DNA of 64,000 bases from Chitinophagaceae bacterium (GTDB lineage Bacteria; Bacteroidota; Bacteroidia; Chitinophagales; Chitinophagaceae). Of the stretch, positions 43,427 to 52,978 are shown one piece after another (position 1 is the first letter of the stretch; each line of letters opens with the position of its first letter). A model generated the notes under the pieces. The model was not told the origin of the DNA and did not search any database. It saw nothing but the letters and a program-made list of their open reading frames with translations. The stretch covers positions 1 through 64,000 of the forward strand of contig CANGBH010000003.1 of NCBI GenBank assembly GCA_947451935.1, read 5' to 3'. The translations under genes were made by a program, and so were the position numbers.

Positions 43427-46400
43427 ATGTTCAATAAATTTATTCATAGACCTGTTTTATCAATTGTAATTTCACTCATAATTATTCTTTTAGGAGTCCT
43501 TGCTCTTATACAGTTGCCGGTAACGCAATTTCCGTCAATTTCGCCTCCAAAGGTTAATATCAATGCAGAGTATCCTGGTGCAAATGGAGAGTTGATGATT
43601 AAGGCTGTTGTAATTCCTCTTGAACGAGCAATCAATGGTATACCTGGCATGAAGTACATCGCTTCGGATGCGGGTAATGATGGTACAGCCACCATACAAG
43701 TTGTTTTTGAGTTAGGGACAGATCCAAATTTAGCTTCTGTAAATGTTCAGAATAGAGTAGCTGCAGTAATCAATAAACTGCCACCAATAGTTGTTCGTGA
43801 AGGTGTCAAAATCAGTAGAGAAGAGAAGAGCATGTTGATGTACATAAATCTTTATAGTAAGGATCCAAATTTGGATGTTAACTTCTTATACAATTTCGCA
43901 GACATCAATGTACTCTCTGATTTAAAAAGAATTGATGGTGTTGGCTTTGCTGATATTCTAGGTAATAGGGAATATGCAATGCGGATATGGTTGAAGCCTG
44001 ATCGTATGATGGCATATAAGGTTTCAGTTGATGAAGTATTAAAAGCATTAGATGAGCAAAGTTTAGAGGCTTCTCCCGGCAGAACGGGGGAAAGCTCAGG
44101 TAAGAAGGCTCAGACATTTGAATATGTTTTGAAGTATCCTGGAAGATTTACAACTAAAGAAGGGTATGAAAATATAATACTTAAGTCTAGTGCAGATGGG
44201 CAAATACTTCGGGTCAAGGATGTTGCAGATGTTGAATTTGGTAGTGCTTATTATGATTTATATTCAAAATTAAATGGTAATCCTTCAGCTGCGATTGTCG
44301 TAAAACAATCTTATGGAAGTAATGCGAGTAAAGTAATTAAAAATATTAAAGAAAAGATGGAGGAAGTGAAACGAAATTCATTTCCTAAAGGTATGGATTA
44401 TGAAATAAGTTATGATGTATCCAAATTTTTGGATGCATCAATTGAAAAAGTAATTCATACCTTGATAGAAGCTTTCTTATTGGTTAGTTTAGTTGTATTT
44501 ATATTTCTTGGTGATTGGCGTTCAACCCTTATTCCTGCCATTGCTGTTCCTGTATCCTTGATAGGAACATTTTTCTTCATGCAATTTTTTGGCATCAATT
44601 TAAACTTGATTACTTTATTCGCTCTAGTATTGGCAATAGGAATTGTGGTAGACAATGCAATTGTTGTGGTTGAGGCTGTGCATGCGAAGATAGAAGAAGA
44701 AAATTTAGATCCGCTTCGTGCAACAGAAATTGCCATGTCTGAAATAAGTGGTGCCATTATTGCGATTACACTCGTTATGGCTGCCGTATTCATACCAGTT
44801 GCATTTATGTCTGGGCCAGTAGGAATATTTTATCGCCAGTTTTCAGTAACCATGGCTACGTCAATCATTCTTTCTGGTGTGATTGCCTTAACACTTACTC
44901 CTGCATTGTGTGCGATTATACTAAAGAATACGCATGGTGTGAAGCGTAAGCGAAATTTACTGAACCGATTTTTGGACGGATTCAACAATTGGTTTAATCG
45001 TGTTTTAGGAAAATATAGAAAAGTGTTATCAATCATAGTGAATAGAAGGGTAATCACTTTTATTTCATTAATTATATTTTGTTTGGGTACATGGCAATTA
45101 AGCACTAGAATTCCATCTGGTTTTATACCCAATGAAGATCAGGGTGTTTTTTATGCAATTATACTTACGCCTCCAGGTTCTACATTAGAAAGGACAAATG
45201 CAGTAAGCACGCAAGTACAAAAAATTGCGAGTAGTATAGAAGATGTTAAATCTGTTTCATCTTTGGCTGGGTATGAAATACTTTCTGAAGGAACTGGTTC
45301 AAATTCTGGCACCTGTCTAATTAATTTGAAGAGCTGGGATGAAAGAAAACATTCTATGCAAGAGGTTATGAATGAGCTGGAAGAAAAAACTAAGGACATT
45401 AAAGGTGCTTCCATTGAATTTTTCCCACCACCTGCCGTTCCAGGGTACGGAGCTGCGGGAGGCTTCGAGCTTCGTTTATTGGATAAGACTGGAAGTGGGG
45501 ATTACAAAAAGTTAGAAACTGTAAGTAAAGATTTTGTGAGTGAATTAAATAAGAGGCCAGAACTGACTTCTGTTTTTACTTTTTATAGTGCAAGCTTCCC
45601 TCAGTATATGCTGAATATAGATAATGATAAAGCACAACAAAAGGGTGTTAGTATTGATAATGCAATGAGTACGTTATCTACGCTTATTGGAAGTAACTAC
45701 GAGACCAGTTTTATTAAGTATGATAGGCAATACAAGGTTATGGTGCAAGCGCTACCACAATACAGATCATTGCCTCAAGACATTATGAAGTTATATGTGA
45801 AAAACGATCGTGATGAAATGGTACCATTCTCTGCGTTCATGAAGATGGAGAAAGTGTATGGACTTTCAGAAATCACACGACATAATATGTATAATGCATC
45901 TCAAGTTAGTGGTGGTGCTGCTCCTGGATATAGCAGTGGAAGCGCTTTAACTACAATTGCCGAGGTTGCTAAAAATAAACTACCAAGAGGTTTTGGAATC
46001 GATTGGGCTGGAATTTCAAAGGATGAAGTTGCAAGAGGAAATGAGGCTATCTACATATTTATTATATGTTTATTATTTGTTTACTTAATCTTGGCAGCTC
46101 AGTATGAAAGCTTTATTCTGCCATTTCCGATAATATTATCATTGCCTGCAGGTATTTTTGGTGCATTTCTATTGTTGAAACTATTAGGACTAGAAAATAA
46201 TATTTATGCTCAAGTTTCTATGGTAATGCTAATTGGATTATTGGGAAAAAATGCTGTTTTGATTGTGGAATTTGCAGTACAAAAGCATGCAAATGGATCA
46301 AGTGTCTTTAATGCTGCAATTGCTGGAGCTGCAGTAAGATTACGCCCAATTCTTATGACATCATTTGCATTCATAGCTGGGTTAATACCATTATTAATTG

Positions 46401-46585
46401 CCACAGGTCCAGGGTCTATTGGTAATAGAACTATTGGTGCTGCAGCTTGTGGGGGGATGTTATTCGGTACAATCTTTGGTGTTTTAATCATTCCTGGTTT
46501 ATACTACATATTTGCACGCATCTCTGAAAAGCATCCAATGGTAGAAAATGAAGAGGAAAATCCTTTAACTGAAGAAATAAAATAA
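43427..46585 (+). CDS. RND multidrug efflux pump, HAE1 (AcrB-like)
   Basis: A 1052-aa inner-membrane proton-driven drug exporter of the AcrB/MexB group with twelve helices and two large periplasmic loops. Signature segments are FIHRPVLSIVISLIIILLG at the N-terminus, GANGELMIKAVVIPLERAINGI, the helix-4 segment VLAIGIVVDNAIVVVEAVH, and the helix-10 motif LLGKNAVLIVEFA. In helix 4 AcrB has an Asp-Asp pair, whereas this protein has Asp-Asn, so only one of the two relay carboxylates is retained. The helix-10 Lys is present. It is the second gene of the operon, 28 bp after the adaptor and 1 bp before the channel gene. Confidence 0.95.
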   Translation: MFNKFIHRPVLSIVISLIIILLGVLALIQLPVTQFPSISPPKVNINAEYPGANGELMIKAVVIPLERAINGIPGMKYIASDAGNDGTATIQVVFELGTDPNLASVNVQNRVAAVINKLPPIVVREGVKISREEKSMLMYINLYSKDPNLDVNFLYNFADINVLSDLKRIDGVGFADILGNREYAMRIWLKPDRMMAYKVSVDEVLKALDEQSLEASPGRTGESSGKKAQTFEYVLKYPGRFTTKEGYENIILKSSADGQILRVKDVADVEFGSAYYDLYSKLNGNPSAAIVVKQSYGSNASKVIKNIKEKMEEVKRNSFPKGMDYEISYDVSKFLDASIEKVIHTLIEAFLLVSLVVFIFLGDWRSTLIPAIAVPVSLIGTFFFMQFFGINLNLITLFALVLAIGIVVDNAIVVVEAVHAKIEEENLDPLRATEIAMSEISGAIIAITLVMAAVFIPVAFMSGPVGIFYRQFSVTMATSIILSGVIALTLTPALCAIILKNTHGVKRKRNLLNRFLDGFNNWFNRVLGKYRKVLSIIVNRRVITFISLIIFCLGTWQLSTRIPSGFIPNEDQGVFYAIILTPPGSTLERTNAVSTQVQKIASSIEDVKSVSSLAGYEILSEGTGSNSGTCLINLKSWDERKHSMQEVMNELEEKTKDIKGASIEFFPPPAVPGYGAAGGFELRLLDKTGSGDYKKLETVSKDFVSELNKRPELTSVFTFYSASFPQYMLNIDNDKAQQKGVSIDNAMSTLSTLIGSNYETSFIKYDRQYKVMVQALPQYRSLPQDIMKLYVKNDRDEMVPFSAFMKMEKVYGLSEITRHNMYNASQVSGGAAPGYSSGSALTTIAEVAKNKLPRGFGIDWAGISKDEVARGNEAIYIFIICLLFVYLILAAQYESFILPFPIILSLPAGIFGAFLLLKLLGLENNIYAQVSMVMLIGLLGKNAVLIVEFAVQKHANGSSVFNAAIAGAAVRLRPILMTSFAFIAGLIPLLIATGPGSIGNRTIGAAACGGMLFGTIFGVLIIPGLYYIFARISEKHPMVENEEENPLTEEIK

Positions 46586-46586
46586 T

Positions 46587-48020
46587 ATGAATCTATTGAA
46601 TAAATATAAAGGTGTCGTCTTTTTATTGATTTGCATTGTTTACTCAAGCTGTAAACTTCCTGCCATTGTTCAATCAATAGACGCCAAACCAATACCAGTA
46701 ACATATACCGGTAATACTGATACTACGAATTCGGCAGACTTGAAATGGAAGGAATTCTTTTCAGACAATAATTTGTCTGCCTTGATAGATACGGCACTCA
46801 AAAATAACCTGGACGTATTAATGACATGGCAGGATATACAACTTGCACAAAATGATGTTCTATTTAGAAAGTCATTTTTACTTCCATCTGTATCTGGTGC
46901 AGTGGGTATGGGCGTTGAAAAAGTTGGTCATTATACATCTCAAGGTGCGGGTGATGCCTCGGCAGATATTACTCCTGGAAAGCGAGTGCCAGACGTGTTG
47001 CGAGATTATTTCGTTGGATTCAGAACCAGTTGGGAAGCGGATGTGTGGGGTAAGTTTCATAATGCAAAGAAGGCGGCTTTTGCTCGATACCTCAGCTCGG
47101 TTGAAGGTAAAAATTTTGTACTAACTAATTTGGTTTCAGAGATTGCTAATTCATATTATGAATTGTTAGCATTAGATACCCAGTTGGATATCATTCGAGA
47201 AACTATTCAATTGCAGCAAAATGCATTGGAAATAGTAAAGGTGATGAAACAAGCTTCAGTGGTAACTGAGTTAGCGGTAAAGCAATTTGAAGCTCAGGTA
47301 TATAATTCACAGAGTTTGGAATATGATATACTTCAGCAAATCACGGAAAACGAAAATAAAATCAATTTCTTAGCCGGACGTTATCCGCAACCTGTAATGC
47401 GCAACAAATCAACTTTTTTAGAAAAGCTGCCTATTCAATTAAATACAGGTATTCCATCTCAATTGTTAAAGAATAGGACCGATATTAAACAAGCAGAGCT
47501 TGAATTGTTTGCTACTAAATGTGATGTAAAAGTTGCACAAGCTGAGTTTTATCCCTCATTAGGAATTACTGGACTGTTAGGGTTCCAAGCTTTTAAGCAA
47601 TCGTATTTGTTTACTACTCCTGAATCATTGGCATTTTCGTTGTTGGGAGATCTTACAGCGCCTTTAATTAATCGTAATGCCATCAAGGCTGAATTCAGCA
47701 AAGCGAAAACGTATCAGTTACAGGCAATGTACAATTACCAGAAAGCTATTCTAAATGGATATGTTGAAGTGTCAAATGAAATGTCGAACATTAAAAATCT
47801 CCAGCAGTTATATGCTTTAAAGTCTAAAGAAGTTGAAACGCGTTCAGCGTCAATTGATATTTCAAATGAATTGTTCAAATCTGCGAAGGCTAATTACTTG
47901 GAAGTATTGATGGCGCAAAAGGAAGCATTAGCTTCTAAATTGGAATTAGTTGATGTTAAAAAGCGTCAGTTTAATTCAATGACCAATATGTATAAGTCGT
48001 TAGGCGGTGGATGGAATTAA
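46587..48020 (+). CDS. outer-membrane efflux channel (TolC/NodT family lipoprotein)
   Basis: A 477-aa outer-membrane channel. A lipoprotein signal (YSSC, Cys22) is followed by the two repeated OEP halves: DLKWKEFFSDNNLSALIDTALKNNLDV opens the first and NRTDIKQAELELFATK opens the second. TolC-like coiled-coil helices with GFQAFK and GLLGFQA strands are visible. It starts 1 bp after the pump stop codon, so the two are tightly coupled. It closes the three-gene operon, followed at 48041 by an intrinsic terminator. Many Bacteroidota export drugs, bile or dyes with such systems; the cargo is not known. Confidence 0.92.
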   Translation: MNLLNKYKGVVFLLICIVYSSCKLPAIVQSIDAKPIPVTYTGNTDTTNSADLKWKEFFSDNNLSALIDTALKNNLDVLMTWQDIQLAQNDVLFRKSFLLPSVSGAVGMGVEKVGHYTSQGAGDASADITPGKRVPDVLRDYFVGFRTSWEADVWGKFHNAKKAAFARYLSSVEGKNFVLTNLVSEIANSYYELLALDTQLDIIRETIQLQQNALEIVKVMKQASVVTELAVKQFEAQVYNSQSLEYDILQQITENENKINFLAGRYPQPVMRNKSTFLEKLPIQLNTGIPSQLLKNRTDIKQAELELFATKCDVKVAQAEFYPSLGITGLLGFQAFKQSYLFTTPESLAFSLLGDLTAPLINRNAIKAEFSKAKTYQLQAMYNYQKAILNGYVEVSNEMSNIKNLQQLYALKSKEVETRSASIDISNELFKSAKANYLEVLMAQKEALASKLELVDVKKRQFNSMTNMYKSLGGGWN

Positions 48021-48040
48021 TTAAACTTCATTTTGAAATT

Positions 48041-48067
48041 AAAAAAGCGGACCTAGTCCGCTTTTTT
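48041..48067. terminator. bidirectional intrinsic terminator after the RND operon
   Basis: A perfect 12-bp inverted repeat (AAAAAAGCGGAC and GTCCGCTTTTTT) around a 3-nt loop CTA, with a T run on either strand. It lies between the convergent ends of the efflux operon (48020) and the glycosidase-like gene (48090) and should stop both. Confidence 0.88.
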
Positions 48068-48089
48068 AATTATATACCATCGTATTTTC

Positions 48090-49313
48090 TTATTTCTTAT
48101 TCTTTGGGAACATATAAATCGCTGCATCACCTGGGTCTAATTCTAAGGAATTTTCATAAGCACTAGCTGGGACTATTGATCCATCCTTAAGTATTTTTTT
48201 CACAGTATTGTCGCCATAAAAAGTCAAGTTGATGCTATGCAAAAAGTCTTTGTTTATGGTTATTAAAAAATAGTTATCTCCATTTTCTAATAAGGATACT
48301 AGTGCAGGGGCACCATTTGTTTCCAGCACTTTGATTTGCTCTGGGAGTGTAGTTAACCTCACAGTGCCAATTGGAATTCGTCCTTTCCCGGTATGCCTTA
48401 CCCAAACCACTTTTGATCCAAGAAAAACGCCTGAAAGGGTTTTTATTTCCTCACTCATGAGTTTTATTCTATCATAGACAACAGTTCTTTTTCCAGCGGC
48501 CGAGATTGGAGCGCCTCGTTGATCTTCAACAGATGGACTATTAACTGAAGTGGCAGACCAATAGGTAAAGTATTGAATACCTTGAGCTCCATATGCCAAG
48601 TTGCTATATACCTGAAGCCTCATTGCAGCTAATGTTTGCGGAGTAAGGTGATCCTCATCATAGTTGGTGGTCAATGCAAATGCCCAAAATGGCTTTGCCG
48701 CTTTTCTTGATTCATCTGCAAACTCTTCTAGATTTTCATACCATCTTTCATGAAGTTCTTCTTTCAAAACAGGATAGTTGTCGAATGATAAAAATTGAAG
48801 CGGTATTTGTTTCGCACACTCGCTGATGTATTCTCTATAGCTATTGGTTCCAAGTCTTGGTGAATCTGCTATAATAGGAAAAAGGTTAACATAGCAGAAA
48901 TGATTTTTATCAACTGACTGAATTCTTCTAGCCCAATTTCCAAGTTCAGGATATTGCGTCATTGATGGTTCGTCTATTAAATGATATCCTACCACAGCAG
49001 GGTGATTCATGAAGCGCTTTGCTGTTTTTTCTGGATCAGTTTTTAATTCTGGGCAGGAGACTACCATTTTCACTCCCACTTTTGCTGCAACATCCAATGC
49101 TTTTTGCATGGACTCGATATCTGGAAATCCAGTGAATTGATGGGTAATTCCTGCATCTTTCATTTCTTGGTATCGTGCAACCGTTGTCTCAGTAGCTGGA
49201 ATACTATACCATGCTAGAATGGGTATTTGGGAAGTAGAACTTATTTTTTCTTGTGCTATAGTGTGAGCAAATGAAATGATTAAAAAGGAGCAAAGAGTTA
49301 ATATTTTTTTCAT
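48090..49313 (-). CDS. secreted TIM-barrel glycoside hydrolase-like protein
   Basis: A 407-aa exported protein with a signal peptide ending at HTIAQ (residue about 20). The fold appears to be a TIM barrel: PILAWYSIPATE, the GYHLIDEPSM segment with a Glu placed like the acid/base of clan A glycosidases, then LSFDNYPVL and GIQYFTYWS. The last 120 residues look like a beta domain. It resembles the GH42-like group of Bacteroidota, but I cannot point to a nucleophile with certainty, so activity is unproven. It is separated from FucU, which is divergent at 49478, by 164 bp. Confidence 0.65.
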   Translation of the reverse strand: MKKILTLCSFLIISFAHTIAQEKISSTSQIPILAWYSIPATETTVARYQEMKDAGITHQFTGFPDIESMQKALDVAAKVGVKMVVSCPELKTDPEKTAKRFMNHPAVVGYHLIDEPSMTQYPELGNWARRIQSVDKNHFCYVNLFPIIADSPRLGTNSYREYISECAKQIPLQFLSFDNYPVLKEELHERWYENLEEFADESRKAAKPFWAFALTTNYDEDHLTPQTLAAMRLQVYSNLAYGAQGIQYFTYWSATSVNSPSVEDQRGAPISAAGKRTVVYDRIKLMSEEIKTLSGVFLGSKVVWVRHTGKGRIPIGTVRLTTLPEQIKVLETNGAPALVSLLENGDNYFLITINKDFLHSINLTFYGDNTVKKILKDGSIVPASAYENSLELDPGDAAIYMFPKNKK

Positions 49314-49477
49314 CGTTTTATAGTTTATGAGACAAGAGTGATTCGATTATTAATGTTAAGCATTTTTATCGAGTTAATCACAATCTTCATTAAAATGTTC
49401 GACTACATGATCATAATTCATCTTAATTCTCATAACTTCATTTCTCTTATATTTTAATAAAATTTAAAACTTATCCC

Positions 49478-49912
49478 TTGTTAAACGGAATAAACCCAAT
49501 CATTTCTCCAGAGTTGCTAAAGACTTTAATGGAGATGGGTCATGGAGATGAAATCGTCTTTTGTGATCGAAATTTTCCTGCTGCTTCTAAAGCAAAAAAT
49601 TTGATTCGCTATGATGCATGTGGTTCTATTCTTACTTTATTGGATGCAATACTTCCATTATTCCCACTTGATTATGCTTCTCAGCATTCATTGATAATCA
49701 TGCATCCTGCTGTTAAGCAAGCCACAGACCCACCTATATGGGAAGCCTTCATTAATAAGGTAAAAGAATATCCAGATGGCGGTAAAGAGGCGTTAATTGT
49801 TGAACGATTAGATTTTATTGAACGTTCTAGGAACGCATACTGTATCGTGTTGACAGGTGAAACTGCCCGTTGTGGAAATTTAATATTGAGGAAAGGTGTT
49901 GTTCCTGCCTAG
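49478..49912 (+). CDS. fucU: L-fucose mutarotase FucU (RbsD/FucU family)
   Basis: A 144-aa FucU/RbsD protein that interconverts the anomers of L-fucose (or a related sugar). The family start MLNGINPIISPELLKTLMEMGH is preserved, which fixes a TTG start at 49478; no ATG is in the usual place. The conserved HGDEIVFCDRNFPA motif holds the active His and Asp. It is full length. It is divergent from the glycosidase-like gene at 48090-49313, an arrangement that hints at deoxysugar glycan use, but no other fucose genes are in the window. Confidence 0.88.
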   Translation: MLNGINPIISPELLKTLMEMGHGDEIVFCDRNFPAASKAKNLIRYDACGSILTLLDAILPLFPLDYASQHSLIIMHPAVKQATDPPIWEAFINKVKEYPDGGKEALIVERLDFIERSRNAYCIVLTGETARCGNLILRKGVVPA

Positions 49913-49930
49913 CTCATTTTTATTTTAGTT

Positions 49931-50233
49931 CTAACCGTTTCTCTTAGTTATTTTTTCAAAGTCTAATTCCATGAATTTTTCCACGGATGGAATCCAATGA
50001 TGTTGAACAAAATCACTATGTAAGGGATGACTTGCATAGTAGTCATATTCTTCTTGGGCATTGAATTCCATGATTATTCCGTAATCAAAATCATTTTTCT
50101 GACTTGTTTGTTTAACGCACTGGAAATTTAGTATACCTGGAATAGCGATTAGCGTATTTACTGCCTCGAAAAATAATTTTTCTTCAACAGAATTTTTAGG
50201 ATACCTAAGTGTAAAGAACACGGAATGCGTCAT
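49931..50233 (-). CDS. Dabb (stress-responsive A/B barrel) family protein
   Basis: A 100-aa protein that makes a single dimeric alpha/beta barrel: THSVFFTLRYPKNSVEEKLF at the N-terminus, PGILNFQCVKQTSQKNDFDYGI in the middle, and SHPLHSDFVQHHWIPSVEKF at the C-terminus are the standard segments. Many members are small cytoplasmic proteins with unassigned roles; some are heme-degrading or olivetolic acid cyclase-like. It starts 4 bp after the SGNH hydrolase gene ends and is probably cotranscribed with it. Confidence 0.85.
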   Translation of the reverse strand: MTHSVFFTLRYPKNSVEEKLFFEAVNTLIAIPGILNFQCVKQTSQKNDFDYGIIMEFNAQEEYDYYASHPLHSDFVQHHWIPSVEKFMELDFEKITKRNG

Positions 50234-50237
50234 GCTT

Positions 50238-51065
50238 TTATTTTATTTTTTGGAATTCTCTGATTAGGTCTTGTGCAATACGTTTATACCCTTTGTTAGA
50301 TGGGTGTAGCCCATCATACGTTAGCTGTATGGCTTTCTCTGGGTATGGATATTCATCTGTTGCAGTATTGAATGGAACATCAATAAAATCTGGGTATTTG
50401 TATTTTTTATAGGCTCCTGTAGAAGGATCTTTCAGCCATTTAAAGTGTACAAGTTTTGCATGATCCATTCCCTTTTTATGGTATAGGTCAACCAGTCCAA
50501 CTTTTTCATGTTGTGCAATGTCAGCAATAGCATTTGCCACTGCTTCGAGTTGTTGCCCATCCTTTTCTCTATATGAACCGTATGCGTTATTTTCAAAATC
50601 ATTGATGTAAACAAAATCAACTCGTTGCATTGGAGTGATCAGTATAATTTTTGCTTGTTTATTTAAAGAATGCAGTTTATCTATTATGACCCTGAATGCC
50701 CCATATATGGTATTTGTTCCTGTATTACTTTCATAATCCTTGAATGAACCAATAGGTTTTCCACCCCACCAATCATTGGTACCCAAAAAAACAGAGTAAA
50801 CATCCGCTTTTGGAATTCCAAGTTTTTCAATCTCATGTGCGATGTTTGTGGCTGTCCAACCATTAAACCCTTTATTGATGTAATGTATATTTGGAAGCTT
50901 TTCGACCACTTGAGTCATGTAACCCTTTGTGATGCGATTTCCAGTTTCATCCTGATGATCATTTAAATACGTGATTGAATCTCCTATAGCAACCCATGTT
51001 AATTCTTTAGGGATGAAGGAAAAATATATAATGGAAATGAGGAGCACGATAATTACTCTTTTCAT
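50238..51065 (-). CDS. exported SGNH/GDSL hydrolase
   Basis: A 275-aa serine esterase with an N-terminal hydrophobic signal (IIVLLISIIYFSFI). All SGNH blocks can be read: WVAIGDSITYLND with nucleophile Ser (block I), FLGTNDWWGGKP with the Asn (block III) and YDGLHPSNKGYKRIA with the Asp and His (block V). Possible substrates are acetylated or acylated sugars and lipids. It is the first gene of a two-gene leftward operon with the Dabb protein. Confidence 0.88.
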   Translation of the reverse strand: MKRVIIVLLISIIYFSFIPKELTWVAIGDSITYLNDHQDETGNRITKGYMTQVVEKLPNIHYINKGFNGWTATNIAHEIEKLGIPKADVYSVFLGTNDWWGGKPIGSFKDYESNTGTNTIYGAFRVIIDKLHSLNKQAKIILITPMQRVDFVYINDFENNAYGSYREKDGQQLEAVANAIADIAQHEKVGLVDLYHKKGMDHAKLVHFKWLKDPSTGAYKKYKYPDFIDVPFNTATDEYPYPEKAIQLTYDGLHPSNKGYKRIAQDLIREFQKIK

Positions 51066-51225
51066 AAAACTTATTTAATTAGAAATAAATGTATTGAATA
51101 ATTACAAATTATATTCTTCTTACTAAGAAGTATTTAATCATAAAATCAATTTAACATCTGAATTTTCATATTTTTATTCAACATGATTTTTTGGCAATTA
51201 TATATCTTTACTTTCAAAAGACTTA

Positions 51226-51636
51226 ATGAATAAAATCACTGTTTCATCACAGATTAACGCTTCGATATCAACAGTATGGGACTGTTGGACAACCCCTCAA
51301 CATGTTCAGGAATGGAATTTTGCAAGTAATGACTGGCATTGTCCTAATGCAACCAACTCTTTTGTGGTTGGTGGAGAATTTCACTATATCATGGCTGCTA
51401 AAGATGGGTCAGTAAACTTCGATTTTTGGGGAACATTTGTAAAAATCAACCAACTTCAATCTATAGATATAGTATTGGGAGATGGACGTGAGCTGTCTGT
51501 GCTTTTTGAAGAAACACCAGATGGTACTAATATAACAGAAATATTTGAGCCAGAAGAAGTCAACTCATTTGAGCTTCAACAAATGGGATGGCAGACGATC
51601 TTAAACAACTTCAAACACTACGTTGAATCGATTTAG
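51226..51636 (+). CDS. SRPBCC (AHSA1/START-like) domain protein
   Basis: A 136-aa single-domain protein of the SRPBCC superfamily: SSQINASISTVWDCWTTPQHVQEW is the opening strand-helix and GTFVKINQLQSIDI the later strands; it ends with a long helix, QMGWQTILNNFKHYVESI. It forms a hydrophobic pocket, and the ligand is unknown. A TATCTTTA box lies 15 bp before the start. Its stop codon overlaps that of the convergent hydrolase gene by 4 bp. Confidence 0.87.
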   Translation: MNKITVSSQINASISTVWDCWTTPQHVQEWNFASNDWHCPNATNSFVVGGEFHYIMAAKDGSVNFDFWGTFVKINQLQSIDIVLGDGRELSVLFEETPDGTNITEIFEPEEVNSFELQQMGWQTILNNFKHYVESI

Positions 51637-52955
51637 TCTTGTTTTGGTTTAGCATGTAACAATTCCATTCCTGTTGAAAATCGTGGCTTGAATCCAGTCC
51701 ACGTTTTTTCATTAGAATTCTCCTGAATGGTAAGGTATTTTTCATTGGACTCTTTTTTCAATTCAATACCCAAAAAGGCTGTGATGAAATGTTGATTAAT
51801 ATTATTAATTCGATGTTCATCCCATGATGGTTCAGCATAGTGTCCGTATTCATTGAAATTAACACCGGGCATTAGGGTAGCCGCTGGGGGAGGATTTGGT
51901 GCTACATTATGACGTGCATTCATATACGTTAATAAGTACCGATTTGAATTTGTGGCTCCACGGTAAATGGCTTTGATACCATCTTCGTATCCTGATACAT
52001 CATCTAAATTTCCTGCAATGAAAAACGTAGGAACTTTCAACCCTTTTAATCCTTCTGCATCCCAAACACCTCGTTGCATTCCCCATGGGGCAAAGGCTAC
52101 AACTGCCTTTATTCTTGGATCATACGATTCATTAAATTCAGGATCATTTGTAATGCGCGATTTTATGGCATGACTTCCACCAGATAGTTGCGCAAACATG
52201 GTGTCTAGTTTTTTGCTGTAACCTGCACCAGCAGCGTTCAGCACCCCATAGCCACCCATTGAGTATCCAATGATACCGGTATTGTTTGCATCTACAATTC
52301 CGGATAAGAGATGTTTGCTTCCAACTTCACTCCATGTTGCTACTTGATTTAATACAAATAGGATGTCTTTCGCTCGGTTAAGTAATGTGCTATGAAAACC
52401 TGCTCGATCACTATACGTAGATTCTGTATGCCCAATGGCTACAACTACATATCCTTTTGATGCGAGATTTTCAGTAAGGTAGGTTAATAAAAGTCTTGAG
52501 CCAGGATAACCATGTGATACTATGATCAAGGGAGACTTGCCAATGGATTGGTCCGGTTTCGCATTGCGAACAGCTCTGCCTAAAAATGAAAATGGAATGA
52601 ATGGCCTAGCAGTGTCTTTATATATACCTAACGTTTCGTGGTAGGTTACTACTTGTTTTTTCCCTTCTTTGATTTGAGCAGGATACCATATTTCTAGTGT
52701 TAGGTGCCTATCGTATAATGGATCAACTCCTGCTATAGAATGCAATACATCAATTTGATTTTTATGAATTACCTCAACCGTTTGTACACCAACAGCATAG
52801 TTACCTCTAGGAGATAATTCAGGTGCGTCTGGAAGTGCATCTCCGTTAATGAATATTGAATTTTTTTCTTGAGCTATGGCATAATTGACATCACACAATT
52901 GGAAAAGAAATGTAGCTATGATTGCGAGTTGAACACGGAATAGTAAAGATTTCAT
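51633..52955 (-). CDS. exported alpha/beta hydrolase, PAF-acetylhydrolase-like
   Basis: A 440-aa exported hydrolase with a signal peptide from MKSLLFRVQLAI to about YAIAQ. The catalytic triad is readable: Ser in GYSMGGYG, Asp in AGNLDDVSG and His in NARHNVAPN, as in PAF-acetylhydrolase and dienelactone-hydrolase-like families. A longer frame reaches 53021, but the extra 22 residues lack signal-peptide character and overlap the upstream gene, so I use the ATG at 52955. It lies 23 bp after the HGSNAT-like acyltransferase gene and may remove an ester or acyl group added by it; that is speculation. Confidence 0.83.
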   Translation of the reverse strand: MKSLLFRVQLAIIATFLFQLCDVNYAIAQEKNSIFINGDALPDAPELSPRGNYAVGVQTVEVIHKNQIDVLHSIAGVDPLYDRHLTLEIWYPAQIKEGKKQVVTYHETLGIYKDTARPFIPFSFLGRAVRNAKPDQSIGKSPLIIVSHGYPGSRLLLTYLTENLASKGYVVVAIGHTESTYSDRAGFHSTLLNRAKDILFVLNQVATWSEVGSKHLLSGIVDANNTGIIGYSMGGYGVLNAAGAGYSKKLDTMFAQLSGGSHAIKSRITNDPEFNESYDPRIKAVVAFAPWGMQRGVWDAEGLKGLKVPTFFIAGNLDDVSGYEDGIKAIYRGATNSNRYLLTYMNARHNVAPNPPPAATLMPGVNFNEYGHYAEPSWDEHRINNINQHFITAFLGIELKKESNEKYLTIQENSNEKTWTGFKPRFSTGMELLHAKPKQD

Positions 52956-52978
52956 GATGCTATTTAATTTTTTATGAA

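Noticed and set aside
44455-44793. 112-aa open frame antisense to the RND pump
   Set aside because: Overlaps the well-defined helix 4 region of the pump and has no independent signals.
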